A DNA stretch of 64,000 nt from an uncultured Blautia sp. (GTDB lineage Bacteria > Bacillota > Clostridia > Lachnospirales > Lachnospiraceae), in the NCBI GenBank assembly GCA_900539525.1, contig UQCM01000007.1, forward strand, positions 8,140 through 72,139. Reading direction: 5' to 3'. Under the pieces are notes generated by a model. That model saw only the letters and a program-made list of their open reading frames with translations. It was not told the DNA's origin and ran no database searches. Made by a program: the position numbers and the translations under genes. Below are positions 17,180 through 24,830 of the stretch, piece by piece (the first letter of the stretch is position 1; the number at the start of each line of letters is the position of its first letter).

Positions 17180-18106
17180 ATGAAAAAAATATGCTTTGGA
17201 ATCTCAATTACCACTGTTCTTCTCTTTCTTCTGCTGTGTCCCACGCAGGCACTTGCCGCATCAAGAAATGGCCTGCATCTCTGGTTTGACACTCTGCTGC
17301 CTGTGCTCCTGCCCTTTCTCATACTCTCGGGCATCCTGATCCGTGCAGGTCTGATCCGCCCCTTCGTGGCTGCACTTGCACCGCTTTTTCATCGCCTTCT
17401 ATTCTTAAGCCCCGGTGGAACCTATGCTCTGCTTATGGGATTTCTATGCGGCTATCCCATGGGAGCAAAAACAGTCAGTGATTTAGCATCCAGTGGACAG
17501 ATGTCCTCTGCTGAAGCCCAGTATCTGCTTGGATTCTGCAACAACATCAGTCCCTCCTTTATCATCACCTTTCTGGTCACAGATCAGCTGCGCCGCCCTG
17601 CGCTTCTGATTCCCGCACTGCTGATCCTCTATGGATCACCGCTGATCGCCGGAATACTGACAAATCACTCCTACCGGCTCTCATGCCAGAGAACAGACGG
17701 GCAATCTGTCCTGAAAAAAAACACTCCGAAGGAAACGCTCTGTTTTGCCATGATCGACAGCTGTATACTGGATGCAGTGATCACCATTGTAAAGCTTGGC
17801 GGTTACATCATGCTCTTTGCGATCCTCTCAGGAATCATCCGGATTCTTCCTGTGAGTGAAAAAGCAAAGGCACTGATGACGGCAGCAGCAGAAATCACCA
17901 ACGGAATACCTGCAGTCATAAGTGCCTTTCCTTTTCCGGTAAGCTTCCTTCTGCTGATGATCCTGATCTCTTTTGGAGGTATGTCTGCGATTGCGCAGAC
18001 AGACAGCGTAATAAAAAACGCACATCTCTCCCTCGGGAAATATGTGCGCTCAAAACTAATGATCAGCTTTATCGCTTTTCTCCTGACACTTTGCTTTCTG
18101 GTTTAA
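17180..18106 (+). CDS. ylbJ: Sporulation integral membrane protein YlbJ
   Basis: 308 residues from ATG 17180 behind AAAGGGGG; a GTG three codons earlier lies in the RBS. About eight membrane segments are visible, with the nucleoside-recognition-type motifs FLCGYPMGAKTVSDL and GFCNNISPSFIITFL. In Bacillus subtilis ylbJ follows ylbH (rsmD) and ylbI (coaD) and is a sigma-E gene needed for spore heat resistance; the same neighbours are here, though ylbJ is on the opposite strand. The hexamer context CATATACT at 17151-17158 resembles a sigma-E -10 and would give a leader of about 16 bases; no matching -35 is evident. Confidence 0.85.
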   Translation: MKKICFGISITTVLLFLLLCPTQALAASRNGLHLWFDTLLPVLLPFLILSGILIRAGLIRPFVAALAPLFHRLLFLSPGGTYALLMGFLCGYPMGAKTVSDLASSGQMSSAEAQYLLGFCNNISPSFIITFLVTDQLRRPALLIPALLILYGSPLIAGILTNHSYRLSCQRTDGQSVLKKNTPKETLCFAMIDSCILDAVITIVKLGGYIMLFAILSGIIRILPVSEKAKALMTAAAEITNGIPAVISAFPFPVSFLLLMILISFGGMSAIAQTDSVIKNAHLSLGKYVRSKLMISFIAFLLTLCFLV

Positions 18107-18108
18107 TC

Positions 18109-18135
18109 GTTACTGTTCACTCTGTGACCAGTAAC
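18109..18135. terminator. Hairpin between convergent genes
   Basis: GTTACTG and CAGTAAC arms enclose 13 bases, between the stop of ylbJ and the stop of the convergent coiled-coil gene. There is no good T tract in either direction, so it may be a weak bidirectional terminator or a relic of the dispersed repeat (its ends resemble GTAACTG). Confidence 0.4.
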
Positions 18136-18137
18136 AT

Positions 18138-18728
18138 TTAATCTTCCTCATAATCAGCTGCAGCAGGCGTACTGTAGCTTCCCGCCGGTGCCTGCGGTGA
18201 CAGCTCACTGCGGTTCTTATTTACAATATCGTAACAGGACTGCAGAGAATTGATGAAGTTATTGTATCTGGAGCCGGCAGTCTCGATCGTATGGCTCATG
18301 ATCTTCTCCAGATTTTCCAGCATCTCATCCGTGTACTGCAGGGCACCCATACGAATACTGTTTGCATCATTGGTCGCATTATCCAGAATCTCCTGTGCCT
18401 GAGCATTTGTTTTCTCCAGAAGCTCATTCGACTGTGCATAGGCCTGCTGCATTACTTCGCTCTCCTCAACAAGCTGCTTCTGCTGTGCCTGTGCATCAGC
18501 GATCAGTGCATCTGCTTTTGCCTGCGCATCCGCAAGAATCGCATCTTTATTACTGATGATCTTCTGATAGCGCTTGATCTCATCAGGCGTCTTCATGCGG
18601 AGCTCTCTTAACAGCTCCTCCAGTTCCTCCTTATTGACCACGATCTTCGTGGATGAAAGAGGTTGAAATTTACAACTGTCTACATATTCTTCGATGTCTT
18701 CAATAATCTGTTCAATTCTGCTGCTCAT
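18138..18728 (-). CDS. Coiled-coil protein, unknown function
   Basis: 196 residues from the second ATG (18726-18728), which has the better RBS spacing (AAGGAG nine bases upstream). Residues about 45-150 are a long Ala/Gln/Glu-rich coiled coil (DAQAKADALIADAQAQQKQL) like ATP-synthase b-subunit or DivIVA-type scaffolds. No membrane segment is present; the tail is Pro/Ser/Ala-rich (SPQAPAGSYSTPAAADYEED). I do not recognise a named family. It sits directly downstream of coaD on the same strand, with a 107-base gap. Confidence 0.7.
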   Translation of the reverse strand: MSSRIEQIIEDIEEYVDSCKFQPLSSTKIVVNKEELEELLRELRMKTPDEIKRYQKIISNKDAILADAQAKADALIADAQAQQKQLVEESEVMQQAYAQSNELLEKTNAQAQEILDNATNDANSIRMGALQYTDEMLENLEKIMSHTIETAGSRYNNFINSLQSCYDIVNKNRSELSPQAPAGSYSTPAAADYEED

Positions 18729-18835
18729 TAACATTCTCTCCTTACTTATATTTTCTGACTGATCAGGACGGTCTTAAAAAGAAGATCGGATATGTCTGTG
18801 GTATGCTGTCCTGAACAGCTTCTGATATCAAACGT

Positions 18836-19315
18836 CTAACTACTATACTTCTTATATATTTGTTCTACAACAATCGGCGGGACAAATTTCGAAATATCAC
18901 CGCCGTAGGATGCTACTTCTTTCACTGTGCTGGAACTCAGATAAGCATATTCCAGACTGGTTGTCAGAAAAATCGTATCAATATCAGGATTCACTATACG
19001 GTTTGTCTGTGCCATCTGAAGTTCATAATCAAAATCTGTAATGGCACGAAGACCTCTGACAATGAAACCTGCCTCACATTTCCTTACAAAATCTACAGAT
19101 AAACCAGAAAACGATTCTATCCGCACATTACTGATATCTTTCGTAACTTCCAATAGTATATTAACACGTTCTTCCACAGAAAACAACGGTGTTTTCGTAT
19201 TATTATTCAAAACTCCAACGATCAGCTCGTCTACAAGTGCCGCCGAACGCCTCATCACATCGAGATGTCCATAGGTCACCGGATCAAAGCTGCCGGGATA
19301 TACTGCTCTTCTCAT
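18836..19315 (-). CDS. coaD: Pantetheine-phosphate adenylyltransferase
   Basis: 159 residues from ATG 19313-19315, one base after the rsmD stop; a longer frame upstream only reads rsmD DNA. CoaD adenylates 4'-phosphopantetheine in coenzyme A synthesis. The class-I nucleotidyltransferase motif is YPGSFDPVTYGHLDV, with FIVRGLRAITDFDYELQMA and the ISSS-like YLSSSTVKEVA. Length is typical. Confidence 0.96.
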   Translation of the reverse strand: MRRAVYPGSFDPVTYGHLDVMRRSAALVDELIVGVLNNNTKTPLFSVEERVNILLEVTKDISNVRIESFSGLSVDFVRKCEAGFIVRGLRAITDFDYELQMAQTNRIVNPDIDTIFLTTSLEYAYLSSSTVKEVASYGGDISKFVPPIVVEQIYKKYSS

Positions 19316-19316
19316 G

Positions 19317-19883
19317 TTAAGTTTCCACTCCCTCTGCCAGCTGTAAAAACAGATGAACATTCGTTTTGTATTCTTTTCTCTTCTGAAGGGTAAGACCAAT
19401 CTCATCCAGATAATCAAACTCTGTTTCCTTTGCCGCCTCTACGATCACCAGGGACTCCTCTGTAAGCAGAGAAGAATCTGCCAGGAAGGAAAGCACCTGT
19501 TTCTCCCATCCGTCATGGTAGGGCGGGTCCATGAATACAATGTCAAAAGAGTCTCCACCATTCAGCCTGTTCAATGCAGTCATCACATCCATGCGCATGA
19601 TGCTGCCCCTGTCTGCCAGATGTGTAAATGCCAGGTTCTGTGCGATACACTCGGAAGCTCTTCTGTCTTTTTCTATAAATACAGCCTCTCTTGCTCCCCG
19701 GCTCAGGGCCTCGATACCGATTCCACCGCTTCCGGCAAACAGATCCAGAAAACGGATATCATACAGCTCGTGCTGGATCATATTGAACAGTGTCTCCTTG
19801 ATGCGGTCTGTAGTAGGTCTCGTCTGGTCTCCCGGAACGGTCTTTAATGGAAGACGTTTGGCTGTTCCTGCAATCACTCTCAT
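19317..19883 (-). CDS. rsmD: 16S rRNA (guanine-N2)-methyltransferase RsmD
   Basis: 188 residues, usual length. SAM-dependent methylation of 16S rRNA G966. Motifs: RVIAGTAKRLPL, RPTTDRIKETLFNMI, LDLFAGSGGIGIEALSRGA and the catalytic MDPPYHDG. It is translationally adjacent to coaD, as in many Firmicutes. No long leader; the upstream gap holds a dispersed repeat and a hairpin. Confidence 0.95.
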   Translation of the reverse strand: MRVIAGTAKRLPLKTVPGDQTRPTTDRIKETLFNMIQHELYDIRFLDLFAGSGGIGIEALSRGAREAVFIEKDRRASECIAQNLAFTHLADRGSIMRMDVMTALNRLNGGDSFDIVFMDPPYHDGWEKQVLSFLADSSLLTEESLVIVEAAKETEFDYLDEIGLTLQKRKEYKTNVHLFLQLAEGVET

Positions 19884-19954
19884 AAAAAATATCTTACTCC
19901 CGCTTTCAAATATTCTAATTTATTATAGTTGTTTTGTATATTCTTGTCAATTAT

Positions 19955-20039
19955 CAATTCATTTCGCAAAATCGCCTCTGCGAGGCTTTCCTTTTTCCCC
20001 AAGGCAAATATTTATAAATCTGCATGACTCTGAACAGTA
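19955..20039. repeat. Dispersed repeat, copy C, left end decayed
   Basis: Reads CATTTCGCAAAATCGCCTCTGCGAGGC..., then CCAAGGCAAATATTTATAAATCTGCATGACTCTGAACAGTAA. The right arm is nearly complete but the outermost 15 bases of the left arm are gone, and the central block (the GGGCTCTC hairpin) is deleted. It lies upstream of rsmD, downstream of phoU. Confidence 0.8.
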
Positions 20040-20048
20040 ATAATAAAT

Positions 20049-20072
20049 CCCCGGCTTTATATAAAGCCGGGG
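20049..20072 (-). terminator. Hairpin after phoU
   Basis: A perfect 12-base palindromic arm pair (CCCCGGCTTTAT and its complement) lies 47 bases after the phoU stop. On the minus strand it is followed by ATTTATTATT, a weak T tract. It is the likely end of the pst-phoU transcript. Confidence 0.65.
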
Positions 20073-20118
20073 AAGAGGATAATATTATAAAATGAAAACG
20101 AGCTTTCCTTCAAACCTG

Positions 20119-20781
20119 TTAACTGTTCATATATTCCTGTAAATCTCCGGTAACGATAAACGCCACCCACTCTGCGATATTCGTTGCATGATCCGCCATC
20201 CGCTCTACATATTTGATGATCAGCAGATAGTCTACATATGCCCGGATATCATCCGGGTTCTCTTTCATCAGAACGCAGAGATTTTCCTTAATATCATTGA
20301 AATACCAGTCCACGGTATCGTCATCTTTTACAATCTGGCTGACAGCCTCGATATTCTCTTCGATAAAGCTGTTGATCGTTCTGGAGACCATGCTCCTCAT
20401 GTGACGCAGCATCTCAAGAAGTCCGACGGGCATAGGAACAGGTTTTCGCTGTGTCAGATCTTTGATGTGCTCAGCGATATCTGCACAGTGATCTGCGATC
20501 CGCTCCAGATCCGATATCATCCGCATCACGGATGTGACACGGCGCAGGTCAGTGGCAACAGGCTGCTGCTTTGCCACAATGTTGATGCAGGCACGCTCAA
20601 TATCACGCTCCATCTGATCAATGATATCATCCTTTTCAATCAGGTCCTGTGCTTCTTCAATATCCATATTCTTCAGTGCTTCGATCACCTGATCGATCAT
20701 ATGCTCAAGCTGCGTCCCCATGGTGCTTACATGCTGGGCCAGCTCTTCAAGCTGGGCAATATATACTTTTCTTGTTGTCAT
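20119..20781 (-). CDS. phoU: Phosphate signalling protein PhoU
   Basis: 220 residues from ATG 20779-20781 with GGAGGAAAGTAT upstream; a longer frame reads pstB DNA. PhoU links the Pst transporter to the PhoR kinase and silences it when phosphate is ample. Two three-helix repeats carry the paired metal-binding motifs DLERIADHCADIAEH (about residues 77-91) and YVERMADHATNIAEW (about 194-208). It is the last gene of the pst operon, fourteen bases after pstB. Confidence 0.95.
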   Translation of the reverse strand: MTTRKVYIAQLEELAQHVSTMGTQLEHMIDQVIEALKNMDIEEAQDLIEKDDIIDQMERDIERACINIVAKQQPVATDLRRVTSVMRMISDLERIADHCADIAEHIKDLTQRKPVPMPVGLLEMLRHMRSMVSRTINSFIEENIEAVSQIVKDDDTVDWYFNDIKENLCVLMKENPDDIRAYVDYLLIIKYVERMADHATNIAEWVAFIVTGDLQEYMNS

Positions 20782-20794
20782 ATACTTTCCTCCA

Positions 20795-21559
20795 TCAGCC
20801 GAACCTGCCGGTAATATATTCTTCTGTTTTCTTCTCGCGCGGATTATTAAAGATCTGCTGTGTATCTCCGTACTCAATCACATCTCCTGTCAGGAAAAAT
20901 GCGGTCTTGTCGGATATGCGGCTTGCCTGCTGCATATTGTGTGTAACAATAACAATGGTATACTTTTCCTTCAGTTCCACTGCCAGGTCTTCGATTTTCA
21001 ATGTAGAGATCGGATCAAGGGCACTCGTCGGCTCGTCCATCAGGATGACCTCCGGCTCTACTGCCAGTGCTCTTGCAATACAGAGCCTCTGCTGCTGTCC
21101 TCCGGACATGCCAAGTGCATTTTTCTTCAGCCGGTCTTTGACCTCATCCCAGATCGCCGCCTGGCGAAGACTTCGCTCTACGATTTCGTCGAGCCTGGAC
21201 TTCTTTTTTATTCCGTGAATGCGTGGTCCGTATGCCACGTTATCGTAAATACTCATAGGAAATGGATTCGGCTGCTGAAATACCATTCCGACTCTCTGAC
21301 GCAGCTTGATGACATCGATATCGCTGTAGATGTCGATATTATCCAGATAAATATTGCCTTCCACTTTTACGCCGTCCACCAGGTCGTTCATACGGTTGAT
21401 CGTCTTCAGAAAAGTGGATTTTCCGCATCCGGACGGTCCGATGAAGGCTACGATCTCATTTTTCGGAATCTCCATATTGATTTTATTCAGGGCTTTGAAG
21501 TCCCCGTAGTAAAGGCTTAAGTCCTTCACTGTAAATTTCGGCATTGTTCTCTCTTCCAT
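20795..21559 (-). CDS. pstB: Phosphate ABC transporter ATPase
   Basis: 254 residues. ATPase of the high-affinity phosphate importer. Walker A is GPSGCGKST (about residues 38-46), the signature is GMSGGQQQRLCIARAL, Walker B is VILMDEPTSALDP, and the H-loop IVIVTHNMQQA follows. Start ATG 21557-21559 uses GGAG inside the pstA stop region; an ATG five codons later (MPKFTV) is also possible. Confidence 0.96.
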   Translation of the reverse strand: MEERTMPKFTVKDLSLYYGDFKALNKINMEIPKNEIVAFIGPSGCGKSTFLKTINRMNDLVDGVKVEGNIYLDNIDIYSDIDVIKLRQRVGMVFQQPNPFPMSIYDNVAYGPRIHGIKKKSRLDEIVERSLRQAAIWDEVKDRLKKNALGMSGGQQQRLCIARALAVEPEVILMDEPTSALDPISTLKIEDLAVELKEKYTIVIVTHNMQQASRISDKTAFFLTGDVIEYGDTQQIFNNPREKKTEEYITGRFG

Positions 21560-21564
21560 AAAGG

Positions 21565-22650
21565 CTATGCTCCTTTTTTGCTTAAAAGTTTTTTCGTAAC
21601 CATCTTAGATGCAAAATTCAGTACGATGATGATGACCAGAAGTACAATCCCGATCGCACATGCAGTCGTAAGGTCGTTCTCCTCTTTCATCAGCGTGTAG
21701 GCTTTGATCGTTAAGGTGGCACCGCTTGCAGAATTTCCAAAAAGTGCCTTTGGAATCTGAGCCACCGTTCCGGATGTCAGCAAAAGTGCAGCAGACTCTC
21801 CGACGATTCGTCCGATACTCAGAAGAACAGCCACCAGAATTCCCGGGAGTGCATTTGGAAGCACCACTCTGGAGATTGTCTGAAGCTTTGTTGCCCCCAG
21901 TCCAAGGGAAGATTCCCGGTAGGTCTTCGGGATTGCTTTCAGTGCCTCCTCTGTCGTTGTGATCAGCGTAGGAAGCAGGATCATGCTCAGCGTCATTGCA
22001 CCGGACAGAATCGAGTACTGGAACTGACAGACCTTTACGAAAAACAGTGATCCAAACAGACCATAAATAATGGACGGGATACCTGCCAGATTCTCAATGG
22101 CAAAATGGATCACGGACATCCGTTTACCCGGTCTGGCATATTCAATCAGATAGATCGCTGCCATAATGCTGACCGGTGCTGCAATTAACAGAGAAAGCAG
22201 GATCATGTAAATGGTTGTCACTACCATAGGTACGATACCGCCACCCGGACGTACAATCTTCAGTTTTAATGTGGCAGCATCCGGGTTTTCTGCTTTCGTG
22301 ATAAGATCCCCTTTTTTCACAGGGTATTTTTTTCCTTTGGGGTTCAGACTATCCTTAAGCGGGGAACTCCCCTCCATCTGCACAATGACAAACTCACCCT
22401 TTTCATTAGCCTGAAGCGTAATGCCAAGCTTTTCAATCGTTCCTTCTGTCACATGACCGGCGTCCATATCGGAAGCCACCGTCACGTATGTCGTCTTATC
22501 ATCATAATCACTTGTCAGAAAATGCAGACTGATTCCCGGTGCACCCTTAATAACAATAAACCCGATAATAACCGCCAGGATCATCACGGTAAATCCGGCA
22601 GAAAAATAAACTGCTGCTTTCTGGAAAGTATCTTTTGCTTTTCTGCTCAT
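21565..22650 (-). CDS. pstA: Phosphate permease PstA with extracytoplasmic insertion
   Basis: 361 residues, well over the family's usual length near 290. Membrane permease subunit for phosphate. The permease core is normal (EYARPGKRM, ENLAGIPSIIYGLFG, TTEEALKAIPKTYRESSLGLGATK as the EAA loop, in parts). The excess is an approximately 90-residue insertion (about residues 48-138) between the first two membrane segments, on the outer face, containing LGITLQANEKGEFVIVQM, KYPVKKGDLIT and KLKIVRPGGG, whose pattern recalls a PDZ-like fold. Start abuts the pstC stop directly. Confidence 0.93.
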   Translation of the reverse strand: MSRKAKDTFQKAAVYFSAGFTVMILAVIIGFIVIKGAPGISLHFLTSDYDDKTTYVTVASDMDAGHVTEGTIEKLGITLQANEKGEFVIVQMEGSSPLKDSLNPKGKKYPVKKGDLITKAENPDAATLKLKIVRPGGGIVPMVVTTIYMILLSLLIAAPVSIMAAIYLIEYARPGKRMSVIHFAIENLAGIPSIIYGLFGSLFFVKVCQFQYSILSGAMTLSMILLPTLITTTEEALKAIPKTYRESSLGLGATKLQTISRVVLPNALPGILVAVLLSIGRIVGESAALLLTSGTVAQIPKALFGNSASGATLTIKAYTLMKEENDLTTACAIGIVLLVIIIVLNFASKMVTKKLLSKKGA

Positions 22651-23571
22651 TTATTTTTCACCTGCCTTATGTGTAAGCTTCAGCAATGTAAGATTAACGA
22701 TCATAATAAAGAAGAACAGTATGACACCCGTAGCAAACAGCATTTCCTGCTGCCTTCCTGATGAATAGCTCATCTCCATTGCAATGTTTGTTGTCAGAGG
22801 CCTTACCATGGACCAGAGACTGGTCGGAAGCCCCTGGGTCGGATTTCCCGCAATCATCATAACCGCCATCGTCTCCCCGATCGCACGACCCACACCCAGC
22901 ACAACTGCTGACAGAATGCCGGATTTGGCTGCCGGCAGAGTTGCTTTGAAAATGGTCTGCATTTTTGAAGCACCCAACTCCAGGGAGGCCTCTCTGTAGG
23001 ATTTTGGAACTGCCCGAAGAGCACTTTCAGAGAGGGAAACGATCGTTGGCAGAATCATGATCGTAAGTACAATGATCACCGCCAGCAGCGACTGCCCCTG
23101 TACCTGCGGAGATATCGCCTTAATCATAGGAACGACTATACCAAGTCCGAATGCGCCGTACAAAACGGAGGGAATGCCTGCAAGAAGCTCTACTGCCGGT
23201 TTGATTACTTTTACCGCGCCCTCCGGTGCAATTTCAGAGATAAATACTGCCGTCAGCACACCGATCGGAACCCCGATCAGAATGGCGCCCAGTGTGGAAA
23301 ACACAGAGCCGACAATCATATAGAAAATTCCATAAATATTCTGTCCGGGCGCCCACCTTGTTCCGGTAAGAAAATCGATAAAGCTATAAGCATCCTTTCC
23401 GAAAAACGGATGTAATCCTTTGTAAAATACAAATACGATAATGGCAATTACCGAAACAACACCAACCAGGGCACATAACAGAAAAAGTCCTTCGACAGCT
23501 TTTTCCATAACATCCCGTTTTACATTCCGGTTCATTTGATTCATATAAATAGTATCCTTCCTGTCTTTCAT
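22651..23571 (-). CDS. pstC: Phosphate permease PstC
   Basis: 306 residues from ATG 23569-23571 (MKDRKDTIYM), with GAGGGAAG as RBS; a GTG four codons earlier overlaps it and an ATG nine codons later is possible. Six membrane segments, with FDLFTGTRW-like FIDFLTGTRWAPGQNIYG, ELLAGIPSVLYGAFG and the EAA loop ALRAVPKSYREASLELGASK. Partner of PstA. A strong hairpin separates it from pstS. Confidence 0.95.
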   Translation of the reverse strand: MKDRKDTIYMNQMNRNVKRDVMEKAVEGLFLLCALVGVVSVIAIIVFVFYKGLHPFFGKDAYSFIDFLTGTRWAPGQNIYGIFYMIVGSVFSTLGAILIGVPIGVLTAVFISEIAPEGAVKVIKPAVELLAGIPSVLYGAFGLGIVVPMIKAISPQVQGQSLLAVIIVLTIMILPTIVSLSESALRAVPKSYREASLELGASKMQTIFKATLPAAKSGILSAVVLGVGRAIGETMAVMMIAGNPTQGLPTSLWSMVRPLTTNIAMEMSYSSGRQQEMLFATGVILFFFIMIVNLTLLKLTHKAGEK

Positions 23572-23608
23572 ATCTTCCCTCACAAGACGTTCTTTCTGTC
23601 AGGGTATG

Positions 23609-23635
23609 AAAACAGGCTGTAGTGCAGCCTGTTTT
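23609..23635 (-). terminator. Hairpin between pstS and pstC (partial terminator)
   Basis: AAAACAGGCTG and CAGCCTGTTTT arms enclose TAGTG, 28 bases after the pstS stop. T residues follow only in the arm itself, so read-through is likely. Such a hairpin would give more PstS than permease, as expected for a binding protein; this is an inference. Confidence 0.6.
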
Positions 23636-23662
23636 CCCTTTTATCGAATCACTCTTAACGAA

Positions 23663-24598
23663 TCACTCTGTGACTTTGATTCCGCCATGCTCCTCTACTG
23701 CTGCCTGTCCGTCTTCCGAAAGTGCGAACGCAAGAAATGCTTTTCCGGCATCCGTTACCTTATCCTCATAATAGCAGAACAGGAACGGCCTGCTCAGAGG
23801 ATAGCTGCCTGATTTTGCATTCTCAGCGGTTGCCTCAACACCTCCAACGGTCAGTGGTTTCACCGTGTCATCGATGAATGAAAAGGAAACATATCCGATC
23901 GCATTCTCATTTCCTGCTACAGCTGCCTGTACCGGTCCATTTCCCTCAGACACTGCTGCATTTCCTGTCAGTCCGCCTGCATCCTCGAGTCCGATCAGTT
24001 CCTCGAATGCACTTCTGGTTCCTGAGCTTTCCTCACGGGATACTACAAAGATATCTGCATCATTTCCACCCAGATCCTTCCAGTTTGTGATCTTTCCTGA
24101 ATAGATATCGGCCAGCTGTTCCTCTGAAATATCTTCAACTGCTTCATTTTCAGGGTTTACAATCACTGCAATACCGTCATAGGCAAATACTTCTGTCTTT
24201 AATGCATCCTCTTTTTCTTCATCCTTCAGTTCTCTGGAAGATGCTCCGATATTGTTTGTTCCTGCCTTTGTATCTGTGATACCTGCTGAAGAACCGCTTC
24301 CTGTGTACTCGATGGTAACATCAGGATTCTGTGCCTCGAACTCATCCTTCATCTCGTTTAAGATCTTTTCAACAGACGTGGATCCTGTGATTACAATCGT
24401 TCCGCTCACATCTTCTGAAGCTTCTGCTGCATCAATTGCTTCTGCCGCGTCCGTTTCTGCCTCAGTTTCCGCTGCAGATGCTGTTGTTTCTGCTTCAGGT
24501 GACGCTGCAGGTGCTGTTGTCTCTGCCGTCTTGCTGCCACATGCGGTAAGTCCAAGTGCCATAGCGCCAATTGCTGCCATTGACAATAATTTCTTCAT
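23663..24598 (-). CDS. pstS: Phosphate-binding lipoprotein
   Basis: 311 residues from ATG 24596-24598 behind TTGGAGGAA. Signal peptide with lipobox LTAC (Cys about residue 20), then an acidic Ala/Thr/Glu-rich linker (residues 24-70) before the binding domain. Phosphate-binding landmarks: ITGSTSVEKIL, YTGSGSSAGI, GASSREL, and SREESSGTRSAFEEL. It is the first gene of the pst operon; phoR lies immediately upstream on the same strand, beyond a terminator and a candidate Pho box. Confidence 0.95.
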   Translation of the reverse strand: MKKLLSMAAIGAMALGLTACGSKTAETTAPAASPEAETTASAAETEAETDAAEAIDAAEASEDVSGTIVITGSTSVEKILNEMKDEFEAQNPDVTIEYTGSGSSAGITDTKAGTNNIGASSRELKDEEKEDALKTEVFAYDGIAVIVNPENEAVEDISEEQLADIYSGKITNWKDLGGNDADIFVVSREESSGTRSAFEELIGLEDAGGLTGNAAVSEGNGPVQAAVAGNENAIGYVSFSFIDDTVKPLTVGGVEATAENAKSGSYPLSRPFLFCYYEDKVTDAGKAFLAFALSEDGQAAVEEHGGIKVTE

Positions 24599-24652
24599 AA
24601 TCGTATTCCTCCAAATCATTTCATACTGTTTACCCGGTATCAGTCATTTAAA

Positions 24653-24692
24653 GTACTGTTCAGATCCCGTTCGCAAAACCGCCGCTTCAAAG
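24653..24692. repeat. Diverged left arm of the dispersed repeat
   Basis: GTACTGTTCAGATCCCGTTCGCAAAACC aligns (with scattered changes) to the left arm of the family. It lies in the pstS leader. No clear right arm is seen, so this is a low-certainty relic. Confidence 0.4.
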
Positions 24693-24788
24693 CCGTTCTT
24701 TTGCGCCTGTATGGATTTACCGGTAACGTTTTTTTGTTCTTACAAGTCTGTATTCTAAACACTTCAGGTCAGAAAAATATTTTGCATA

Positions 24789-24805
24789 TGTAAAATGTAT
24801 GTAAA
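24789..24805 (-). promoter_or_regulatory. Candidate Pho box upstream of pstS
   Basis: On the minus strand two exact TTTACA hexamers start 11 bases apart, the repeat period of PhoB/PhoP-type response regulators. The first hexamer is shared with the T tract of the phoR terminator. A TAGAAT -10 candidate lies about 31 bases further on, which is farther than in classic Pho promoters, so the exact promoter is uncertain. Confidence 0.55.
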
Positions 24806-24830
24806 AAAAGAAGGCCCTGACAGCCTCCTT
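24803..24830 (-). terminator. Terminator after phoR
   Basis: On the minus strand AAGGAGGC and GGCCTT arms form a short imperfect hairpin directly at the phoR stop, followed by seven T residues. Confidence 0.6.
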
